Assembly: GCA_002428985.1 (NCBI GenBank)
Contig: DIYL01000047.1
Span: forward strand, 62,001 to 126,000
Reading direction: 5' to 3'
DNA length: 64,000 nt
DNA from: Anaerolineales bacterium UBA6055
GTDB lineage: Bacteria > Chloroflexota > Anaerolineae > Aggregatilineales > Phototrophicaceae
Under the pieces are notes generated by a model. It was not told the origin of the DNA. It worked only from the letters and a program-made list of their open reading frames with translations, and made no database searches. A program made the translations under genes and the position numbers. This document shows, in pieces, positions 17,039-23,917 of the stretch. The stretch's first letter is position 1. Each line of letters starts with the position of its first letter.

Positions 17039-19264
17039 ATGATATGGCGACAGATGCAACAAGACGAACAAATCCAAGGTGCAATTGAACGCATCACCTA
17101 CTATAACGAAGAAAACGGTTACAGCGTGCTCAAAATTAAGCCGGATAAACGCATTCCGCGCGCCCAAGCCCGCGATGGCACAGTCACAGTCGTCGGGATT
17201 ATGCCAGAACTCATCGAGGGCGAGTCAGCGCAATTTGTAGGAGAGTGGGTCAATAATCCGCAGTATGGATTACAATTTAAGGCGCAACAAGCGATTCCAG
17301 TCGCACCGAACACCGAGAAGGGCATCGTCGCGTATCTGAGTAGTGGGTTGGTACGTGGGATTGGTCCACGCACAGCCGAGAAAATTTACGACCACTTTGG
17401 TGACGATACGATTAATATTCTTGATACGCAACCAGAACGCATCCACGAAGTACCAACTCTCAAACCGTCGCTGGCTACTGATTTAATTGAGGCATGGCAG
17501 AATAACCGCGTCATGCGCAATATCATGATTTATTTGCAGGGCTTGGGCATCAGTGCCAAGATGTCGCAACGTATTTACGCTGAGTATGGTAGCCAGACCC
17601 AACAAATTGTCGAGAATAATCCCTATCAATTGGCGGATGATGTCTTCTTAGTCGGCTTCAAAAAAGCTGATCAAATTGCGCGTAACATGGGTGTTGAACC
17701 CGATGATAAGTATCGGTTGCGGGCAGGGTTGCACTTTAGCCTCAATGAATTATCGCGTGAAGGGCATACTTTTGTGCCACGTGACGAACTTATTGAAAAG
17801 GCATCAGAATTACTTGGTGTTGACGATGTATCGGCACTTGGTATCGCATTGAAGGGACAATTGACTGCGGGTAAGCTTGTACAAGATACGATTCACGATG
17901 ATGAGGTACTCGAACCGTATGACGCGATTTACCTTCCCAAATATTTTAATGCCGAGACAGCATCTGCTAAAAAACTCCGTTTTATTGCTGATAGCTTCAG
18001 CGCGATTATGAATGACCACCGCGAGACGGATTGGCATAAATTTCTCGGTGATTTAACTGACCAGAATAACGTCAAATTGTCGCATCAACAGCAAAGTGCT
18101 GTCACATCGGCACTGACGAGTAAAGTGAGTGTCCTCACAGGTGGTCCGGGTACAGGTAAAACAACTACACTCCAGATGGTCATCAACGCGCTCCATGAAG
18201 GGAATTATCGTTTTTCGCTAGCATCGCCAACGGGACGTGCGGCTAAACGGCTCGGTGAAGCAACTGGAGAAACCGCGAGTACGATTCATCGTCTACTCGG
18301 ATATTCGGCTGAGCATGGCGGATTTGAATATGAAGAAGATAATCCGCTACCAGTCGATATGGTAATTATTGATGAAGCGTCGATGCTCGATTTACAGTTG
18401 TTTAATCACCTGCTGAAAGCACTCCAGCCGACCGCCCATTTGATGCTCGTTGGGGATGTCGATCAGTTGCCATCAGTCGGTGCGGGAAATGTCCTACGTG
18501 ATGTGATTAATAGTGACATCGCCTATGTCACACGCCTTGACCAAATTTTTCGGCAAGATGATAGCAGCCACATCGTCAGTAACGCCCACCGCATCAATCA
18601 AGGCAAACAACCGTATAGTGATAATGACAGCACCGATTTCTTCTTTTTCAATATTGCTGACCCCGCCGAATGCGCTGATATGGTGGTCGATATTGTCAAA
18701 AACCGTGTGCCGAATAAATGGGGATTTGATCCGATCAAGGATATTCAGGTGATTGCGCCGATGTACAAAGGATTGGTCGGCGTGCATAACCTCAATCAGA
18801 AATTGCAAGCCGAGCTCAATGGTGATTTCCGGACAGCCTCAACCAAGCTACGGGGCACAATTTACCGCGTTGGCGATAAGGTGATGCAAACCCGCAACAA
18901 CTATGAAAAAGATGTGTTTAACGGCGATATCGGCTTTATTGATAGCATCGACGAAGATGACAATTTAATCGAGGTGGTGGTCGATGACTATTATGTCGAT
19001 TATGACTTCTCGGAAACAGAAGATTTGATGCACGCTTATTGCATCAGCACCCATCGCTCACAGGGATCGGAATATCCGGTGGTTGTGATGCCCGTCATGA
19101 CACAACATTATATGATGCTCCAGCGTAATTTGCTGTATACCGCCATTACCCGCGCCAAACAATTGGTTGTGCTTGTCGGCACGCGCAAAGCCCTACAAAT
19201 TGCCGTCAATAACAATAAAGTCGCCGAACGCTACAGCGGTCTCATGCAACGCTTGAAAGGCTGA
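17039..19264 (+). CDS. recD2: RecD2-type ATP-dependent DNA helicase
   Basis: The 741-residue length is usual for RecD2 (SF1B, 5'-3' helicase without RecBC). The N-terminal OB-like domain begins at ITYYNEENGYSVLKI, and helix-hairpin-helix repeats follow (GLVRGIGPRTAEKI and later GLGISAKMSQRIY). Walker A is GGPGTGKTTT near residue 367, Walker B is MVIIDEASMLD, motif III is LVGDVDQLPSVGAGN, and the UvrD-C-like motif is STHRSQGSEYPVVVMP. It acts in DNA repair and replication fork maintenance. The start is uncertain: ATG at 17039 or the in-frame ATG at 17054, and neither has a clear ribosome site. Confidence 0.93.
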   Translation: MIWRQMQQDEQIQGAIERITYYNEENGYSVLKIKPDKRIPRAQARDGTVTVVGIMPELIEGESAQFVGEWVNNPQYGLQFKAQQAIPVAPNTEKGIVAYLSSGLVRGIGPRTAEKIYDHFGDDTINILDTQPERIHEVPTLKPSLATDLIEAWQNNRVMRNIMIYLQGLGISAKMSQRIYAEYGSQTQQIVENNPYQLADDVFLVGFKKADQIARNMGVEPDDKYRLRAGLHFSLNELSREGHTFVPRDELIEKASELLGVDDVSALGIALKGQLTAGKLVQDTIHDDEVLEPYDAIYLPKYFNAETASAKKLRFIADSFSAIMNDHRETDWHKFLGDLTDQNNVKLSHQQQSAVTSALTSKVSVLTGGPGTGKTTTLQMVINALHEGNYRFSLASPTGRAAKRLGEATGETASTIHRLLGYSAEHGGFEYEEDNPLPVDMVIIDEASMLDLQLFNHLLKALQPTAHLMLVGDVDQLPSVGAGNVLRDVINSDIAYVTRLDQIFRQDDSSHIVSNAHRINQGKQPYSDNDSTDFFFFNIADPAECADMVVDIVKNRVPNKWGFDPIKDIQVIAPMYKGLVGVHNLNQKLQAELNGDFRTASTKLRGTIYRVGDKVMQTRNNYEKDVFNGDIGFIDSIDEDDNLIEVVVDDYYVDYDFSETEDLMHAYCISTHRSQGSEYPVVVMPVMTQHYMMLQRNLLYTAITRAKQLVVLVGTRKALQIAVNNNKVAERYSGLMQRLKG

Positions 19265-19266
19265 TA

Positions 19267-19743
19267 GTGTTAAGGAAACAAGCATTCGTGCGATGGAATA
19301 TGTTAAACAAGATTAATGTACCCGAGATAATTTTGGGGCTCACATCTAAAGACATTGATGTCCGCAAAAAATCTCTGAAACACCTTGATGGAGAGATAAT
19401 CAGAACTCATGTATTAGATGGATACGGTTCTGAAAATGATCAAATAGATCAGAAACATTTGCAATTGCTACTGTTAGTTGTTCCAATGCTAATTGAACTG
19501 CTGAAATATGATTATGTTGAGGACAAACATATGATATTGGCTCTCTTAGACGGAACCATTTGTCATTACGAGTACTCGCTTAGATTTCATGAAACACAAC
19601 CGTGGCGGATCGATATTGCCAAAGAAATTGTGCGTTTGGTTGCTCAAGGAATGCCGATATATGAATCACAGACGGATAGCCTATCATCACGCGATCAAGT
19701 TGAGTCAATCAAAACATCTTTGTCTGAGTTTGATTGGTTGTAA
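19267..19743 (+). CDS. hypothetical protein, 158 residues
   Basis: It opens with GTG two bases after the helicase stop, so it may be translationally coupled. An ATG at 19300 is an alternative. The sequence is helical and acidic, with leucine-rich helices (LLLLVVPMLIELLKYDYVEDKHMILALL) reminiscent of HEAT-like or bacterial immunity-type repeats. I do not assign a family. Its 3' end lies directly before a REP-like palindrome and the RAYT gene. Confidence 0.6.
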   Translation: MLRKQAFVRWNMLNKINVPEIILGLTSKDIDVRKKSLKHLDGEIIRTHVLDGYGSENDQIDQKHLQLLLLVVPMLIELLKYDYVEDKHMILALLDGTICHYEYSLRFHETQPWRIDIAKEIVRLVAQGMPIYESQTDSLSSRDQVESIKTSLSEFDWL

Positions 19744-19748
19744 TCAGC

Positions 19749-19769
19749 GGACAACGCAGGCGTGTGTCC
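19749..19769. repeat. REP-like palindrome upstream of the RAYT gene
   Basis: GGACAACGC...GTGTCC is imperfect, followed by CTACAA. The mirrored partner is at 20365-20385, so the transposase gene is flanked by the pair. Confidence 0.6.
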
Positions 19770-19812
19770 CTACAAAAATAGATGAACTTATAGATATATC
19801 TGAGATTTATCG

Positions 19813-20352
19813 ATGAATAAATTGCCACAGCACAAATCACCACGTCTCATAGATTATGATTATACGCAGTCGGGTGCGTATTTTGTGACAATCTGCACAC
19901 ATGATCGGATGCATTTGTTTGGTCGTGTCGATGATGGAGAGATGGTTTGTAATCTAATGGGTGAAATTGTACATGAACAATGGATACAGACCAGTGTATT
20001 ACGCGATTATGTCGAATTGGATACGTTTGTGGTCATGCCTAACCATTTTCACGGTATCCTGATCATTATTGAATCGGAAGAAAATCGTAGGGGCATGATG
20101 CATCATGCCCCTACAAACCCAAAACGTGAATTTTCAAAATCGATTCCACGTTCATTATCGTCAATAATCGGCACATTCAAGGCATCGGTAACACGTCAGA
20201 TCAATCGATTACCGAATGCGCCAGATCATCCAATTTGGCAACGGAATTTCCACGATCACATTATTCGTAACCCTGATGATCTCAATCGCTTGCGCGAATA
20301 TGTCTTGTATAATCCGGCTAGTTGGGAAGTTGATATCTTCTATAAAGAGTAA
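19813..20352 (+). CDS. REP-associated tyrosine transposase (RAYT, Y1/IS200-like)
   Basis: The 179-residue protein is of usual RAYT size. It begins with the typical RLIDYDYTQSGAYFVTICTH strand. The HUH motif is His78-Phe-His80 in MPNHFHGILI, and the catalytic tyrosine is probably Tyr163 in REYVLYNP. The family cuts and joins single-stranded DNA at REP hairpins. The gene appears intact. REP-like palindromes lie 44 bases before it and 13 bases after it, and a perfect 28-bp palindrome of the same family is embedded in frame, coding residues about 92-101. That segment lies between the HUH strand and the next conserved block, where the family tolerates length variation. Confidence 0.9.
   Translation: MNKLPQHKSPRLIDYDYTQSGAYFVTICTHDRMHLFGRVDDGEMVCNLMGEIVHEQWIQTSVLRDYVELDTFVVMPNHFHGILIIIESEENRRGMMHHAPTNPKREFSKSIPRSLSSIIGTFKASVTRQINRLPNAPDHPIWQRNFHDHIIRNPDDLNRLREYVLYNPASWEVDIFYKE
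20087..20114. repeat. perfect 28-bp palindrome inside the RAYT coding region
   Basis: The 28 bases from GTAGGGGCATGATG onward are their own reverse complement with no mismatch. It keeps the reading frame (codes RRGMMHHAP). It is the clearest member of the dispersed family. Confidence 0.9.
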
Positions 20353-20364
20353 CCTGTTATCGAT

Positions 20365-20385
20365 GGACAACGCAGGCGTTGTACC
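20365..20385. repeat. REP-like palindrome downstream of the RAYT gene
   Basis: GGACAACGC pairs with GCGTTGTACC around a two-base loop, followed by CTACG. Same type as 19749-19769 and 49148-49167. Confidence 0.65.
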
Positions 20386-20414
20386 CTACGATAATTGCAT
20401 TATCGAGACAATGT

Positions 20415-21392
20415 TTAAGGATGTAGTATCGTATATAGTAGTATTACCCAGACAATCAATGCCCCAAACACAAGTACAAACATATATAAAACAACTTGCA
20501 TACCACCATCCATATTTTGCAGTGATTGTATAAAACGCAATCCTATGGATTTTATGTGCTGTATAGGTAAATTATTCAACCTCAAGTCAAAAACGGATTC
20601 AAGAGCATGTCTGATTGCAGCAACAATTAACGCAAATGATAATAGAGGTAGGAAAAGTGGAGGCATTAATACACTAATAAAAATCACTATGAAAATCCAC
20701 CCGCCTTCTCTCCTCCAGTCTTGAGTTGCAACGAGCAAAAGTTTACGTACCCTTGTAATAGTGTGACTGGGCCACCACTCTTGCAGATAATTTCGAGTCC
20801 TAGCCGTTTTTGAATTAGGATCATGTAGGAAGCTAATGCGACTGTCTAATGGCACATTCTCTATTTTAGTACGCAATTCAGGTGGAAGTTCAATTTGCAT
20901 CGTTGCGAGGTTGACGTAATTTTGCTTCGCCATCGTACCCGCTTTAATATGTGCCCAAGCCCCCATCAATTTTGTGACAATGTCTACTAGCGTTTCATCA
21001 GTTGCCTGACGAATGCGTTTTTTGTACATGCCATGTATGGATTCTGGTAATTTATCTATAGCTGGAATATCAACTCCGTCAACAATAATAGTTGTGATGA
21101 CCATATCGGTTACTAACCCCGTGCTGATTTCGATATTCACAGGATCATATGGATCAAACAACATGATCTGACCTGTTTCATCAGTCATTTGTGTCCAAAA
21201 ACGTCCTATAATGATGAGCAAGACATCGCACGACTGCACTAGGATCTGACGTTGCTCGGTTGTTTGAATGCTAGCATTGGTCGTATCGAAAATATTGTCG
21301 TCGCCAAATTGTTCACGGAGCAAATCAAGAATGATGGGTACATCGTTGTGACTGCTATCTTCGGGGCGATGCGAGACATAAATACGCGGCAT
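20415..21392 (-). CDS. TIR-domain protein with C-terminal membrane segments
   Basis: The 325-residue protein starts with a TIR-like domain (about 1-150): PRIYVSHRPEDS as the first strand, the CDVLLIIIGRFW strand, and DPVNIEIST carrying a glutamate at the place of the catalytic NADase residue of bacterial TIR domains. The C-terminal third has at least two membrane segments (GWIFIVIFISVLMPPLFLPL and VLYMFVLVFGALIVWVILL), so the TIR domain would face the cytoplasm from the membrane. Bacterial TIR proteins act in defence or signalling; the role here is not shown. It converges on the RAYT gene. Confidence 0.75.
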   Translation of the reverse strand: MPRIYVSHRPEDSSHNDVPIILDLLREQFGDDNIFDTTNASIQTTEQRQILVQSCDVLLIIIGRFWTQMTDETGQIMLFDPYDPVNIEISTGLVTDMVITTIIVDGVDIPAIDKLPESIHGMYKKRIRQATDETLVDIVTKLMGAWAHIKAGTMAKQNYVNLATMQIELPPELRTKIENVPLDSRISFLHDPNSKTARTRNYLQEWWPSHTITRVRKLLLVATQDWRREGGWIFIVIFISVLMPPLFLPLLSFALIVAAIRHALESVFDLRLNNLPIQHIKSIGLRFIQSLQNMDGGMQVVLYMFVLVFGALIVWVILLYTILHP

Positions 21393-21477
21393 AAGAGTCC
21401 TTGTGATAAATCATCGACGTACTCTTATTATAATATAGGATGATGCGACACGTTTAATAGCAATACGGAGGATTGAT

Positions 21478-21575
21478 ATAACGACGGAATTGCGGTCATT
21501 CAATATAGTGAGAACTATCAGAGCATGATGTATCATGCATCTACAACCCCAAAACATGAATTTGCAAAATCTATG
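21478..21575 (+). pseudogene. decayed RAYT fragment carrying a REP-like palindrome
   Basis: The region aligns with about 20050-20150 inside the RAYT gene. It contains the palindrome core GCATGATGTATCATGC, then CTACAA, CCCAAAACRTGAATTT and CAAAATC, matching the internal palindrome and the coding bases after it. The bases before the palindrome also align with gaps. No reading frame is kept. It ends at the stop codon of the zinc-ribbon TIR gene. Confidence 0.65.
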
Positions 21576-22191
21576 AATTCAATGCGTTTAACATCTCACG
21601 GAAGGCGCGTTTGTATTCTGATGCAAAGTCAAACCGTGGACTCCGACGGATGCGGTCGGGTGGGGGAACGGCTTCAACCTGCGCGATAACAATCGGTTTG
21701 CGCTCATCACGGAAGTACGTCCATGCATTGATCACCGGGTCGCTATCCAATGCGTGATTCGACATCACATAAACCATCCGCGCACACTCGACTAAGGCAG
21801 GATGCACACCACTCGCCCAATTGGTTGAGCCATCGTGCTCATGTAGCCACACGGCAACTCCAACTTTTTCGAGATCTGCTCCAATTTGTTGTGCAATTTC
21901 TTCATCATATTCAGCATAGGTGATGTAGACAGTGTCGCGTTCGAGTTTAGGGCGGTTGCGCTTACCATCGCCTACTTGGACGGCTTCGGGTCGGTTGCCT
22001 TCATCATGTTGGTAGGTCTTGCCCATACGAAAAACTGTACCACCACAAATTGAGCATTCGCCACGGGTCGCGGGTAAACCCTTGCGTGTCCAGACAGGTT
22101 TTGCATTTTCGATGTCAACTGACTCGCGACAGCGCATACAATACCCTTCAATCGGCTCGAATTCTTCGTCTTCGTAATATTCACCGACCAT
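21571..22191 (-). CDS. zinc-ribbon plus TIR-domain protein
   Basis: I chose the ATG at 22191, nine bases after AGGAG, over a TTG nine bases upstream; this gives 206 residues. Residues about 15-60 hold a four-cysteine zinc ribbon (CMRC ... CSIC) like DUF5679. A TIR-like domain follows from DTVYITYAEYDEEIAQQ, with VWLHEHDGS and MVYVMSNHAL strands. The usual WCxxE glutamate is not obvious here (INAWTYFRDE), so it may not be an NADase. No membrane segment is present. It shares strand and neighbourhood with the other TIR gene but is separated from it by the RAYT remnant. Confidence 0.75.
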   Translation of the reverse strand: MVGEYYEDEEFEPIEGYCMRCRESVDIENAKPVWTRKGLPATRGECSICGGTVFRMGKTYQHDEGNRPEAVQVGDGKRNRPKLERDTVYITYAEYDEEIAQQIGADLEKVGVAVWLHEHDGSTNWASGVHPALVECARMVYVMSNHALDSDPVINAWTYFRDERKPIVIAQVEAVPPPDRIRRSPRFDFASEYKRAFREMLNALNS

Positions 22192-22364
22192 CGCTACCAA
22201 CTCCTATTTGAACAAATGTACTATGCCTAGTATAGCATAGACAAACGAGATAAGAGTGACTGTCATTGGGTTCACAGTGGTTTTTACGTGATTCCGAGAA
22301 AGCGTTAATATGTTTAGGATCAATTTGTGATATACTTCACACATAATGATAGAGAGGAACACAT

Positions 22365-22763
22365 ATGGTTACAGCACTATTTGATGGCTACTGTCTCATC
22401 TGCCAATCGACCCGCAAAACAATCAATGCGCTGGATTGGTTCAATCGTGTGGAATTCCTTGATTTACACGACTATGAAACCGTCACCAGTCGTTACCCCG
22501 ATGTCGATTATGACGCACTTATGGGCGAAATCCATGTGGTCGATAACGATGGTGGACTCCATGCCGGATACTATGGGACACGACGTATGCTAAAAGAAGT
22601 CCCTGTCGGTTTTCCAATTTGGCTCATCCTCCAAATTCCGGGGATGGATTGGGTTGGCACACGGGTTTATAAATTCATTGCTCGCAATCGCTATCAAATC
22701 AACAAGCTATTCGGTAATGAAATCCCAGATTGTGTCGATGGCGTCTGTAAAATTCCACAATAA
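22365..22763 (+). CDS. DCC-family (DUF393) thiol-disulfide oxidoreductase-like protein
   Basis: The 132-residue protein carries the family-defining opening FDGYCLICQ with a CxxC pair near residues 10-13, then RVEFLDLHDYE, and the typical GTRRMLKEVP and LLQIPG-like parts. Proteins of this family have a thioredoxin-like fold. Their substrates are mostly unknown. The C-terminus has another cysteine pair (CVDGVCKIPQ). It is a single-gene unit with its own terminator. Confidence 0.85.
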   Translation: MVTALFDGYCLICQSTRKTINALDWFNRVEFLDLHDYETVTSRYPDVDYDALMGEIHVVDNDGGLHAGYYGTRRMLKEVPVGFPIWLILQIPGMDWVGTRVYKFIARNRYQINKLFGNEIPDCVDGVCKIPQ

Positions 22764-22794
22764 GCAGACAATCGCTAGAAAACTTATACAGAAG

Positions 22795-22825
22795 CACAGG
22801 GCAGTTAGCTCTGTGTTTTTGTTTT
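22795..22825 (+). terminator. intrinsic terminator after the DCC-family gene
   Basis: CACAGGGC pairs with GCTCTGTG (one G-U pair), followed by TTTTTGTTTT. Confidence 0.8.
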
Positions 22826-23013
22826 AAATCACCCAAACTGACAAACTACCAATACCTCTCATCTCCAAAGACTCATCTCTCAATAGCTAAACTATCAATA
22901 ATTGATAGTAATTTATAGCTGATCCATACGACACTATAACCGCACATACGTTCTAAATGTGATAGGATGATACTGTTTGGTTTTTGTTACATCAGTGGAA
23001 GGTAAAAGATAAT

Positions 23014-23298
23014 ATGCCATATCGTGATAATCGAACTCGCGAGATTCACCGATTTATTTGTCAGCATTGGCAAGCACATGGGTTCACACCGACCCTACGG
23101 CAAATTGCAGACTATGCAGGCTTTCGCTCGAATAGTGGGGTGATTCGCCATTTAGACAAACTCGAAAAGTGGGGATGGATCGAACGCCATCACGGACAAC
23201 CGCGTGCTGTCACCATCTTAAAAATGTGCGATGCGTGCCCCGATGTGTTTACCGAAGATATCCCGTGCCTTTCTCCCCTGTCTTCTCGGCGGCGATAA
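23014..23298 (+). CDS. stand-alone LexA-type DNA-binding domain protein
   Basis: The ATG at 23014, preceded by GGAAGG, gives 94 residues. A TTG 30 bases upstream is less likely. Residues 1-70 match the LexA N-terminal winged helix: REIHRFICQHWQAHGFTPTLRQIADYAGFRSNSGVIRHLDKLEKWGWIER, read in two parts, has the spacing of LexA. The S24 autoprotease domain is absent. A short tail with CDACPDV follows. It would bind DNA as a small repressor, with targets unknown. The last 50 bases overlap the convergent downstream gene. Confidence 0.75.
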   Translation: MPYRDNRTREIHRFICQHWQAHGFTPTLRQIADYAGFRSNSGVIRHLDKLEKWGWIERHHGQPRAVTILKMCDACPDVFTEDIPCLSPLSSRRR

Positions 23299-23803
23299 CC
23301 ACTCGTGACTGAGGTAAAACATACAGCTGATACAATTCTCCCGTCCCGAATTGTTCTGCTAACGCCTCATCAACTAACCGATAATTCTGTAATTCCACAC
23401 GCAAAGTTTTGTATAGCGGATGTGTTCGCATTGTATATTGGCTGACACGCCCTTTAACAATTCGCACAGCTTGCGCTTCGTGATCGAGTAATAATTGCTG
23501 TACAAAACGATTAAAATCACTGGTGAGATAAACCATCCCCCCAACAACAATAAATTCAATGACCATCGCGAGTGGTAAGGGTAAAATCCGTATAAATACC
23601 AAAAGCACGATCACACTCGTGATAACCCCTGCCGTAAAAATTGCGCGTTTAAGCACAATACTCATACGTTCTTGATAGTTGTCGAGATGGGTTTGGACTG
23701 CTGATACTTGGGACTGACTCATTACGCCAAGTCGGTTTTGTTTGAGGTCATCTTCTGTTGCATTGATCAGTTGGCGTGTTGCCAGCGGTTGAACCATAGT
23801 CAT
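23249..23803 (-). CDS. hypothetical membrane protein, 184 residues
   Basis: A polar N-terminal region with a helix (about 25-50) leads to two close membrane segments (about 53-73 and 77-95), followed by a cytoplasmic strand-rich domain (RVELQNYRLVDEAL ... YQLYVLPQSRVVIAAE). I do not recognise the family. Its 3' end overlaps the convergent LexA-like gene by 50 bases. Confidence 0.6.
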   Translation of the reverse strand: MTMVQPLATRQLINATEDDLKQNRLGVMSQSQVSAVQTHLDNYQERMSIVLKRAIFTAGVITSVIVLLVFIRILPLPLAMVIEFIVVGGMVYLTSDFNRFVQQLLLDHEAQAVRIVKGRVSQYTMRTHPLYKTLRVELQNYRLVDEALAEQFGTGELYQLYVLPQSRVVIAAEKTGEKGTGYLR

Positions 23804-23884
23804 TTAATCCTGCGCATTGTATTTCTATTGAGCATAACGCATTCACGTTAAAATGACATTATTTGAGCTTGAGGGTGTGTTGAA

Positions 23885-23907
23885 GGGACACAAAATTTAT
23901 GTGCCCC
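23885..23907. repeat. degenerate REP-like hairpin
   Basis: GGGACACA pairs with TGTGCCCC (one mismatch), followed by TGTAAA. It lies just after the 3' end of the first permease gene on the minus strand and could help end that transcript. Confidence 0.45.
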
Positions 23908-23917
23908 TGTAAAAGCA

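Noticed and set aside
20415..22191. Two TIR genes plus RAYT as one defence island
   Set aside because: The TIR genes do not share an operon structure with the RAYT, and RAYT/REP elements are housekeeping-like mobile repeats. Adjacency alone is not enough.
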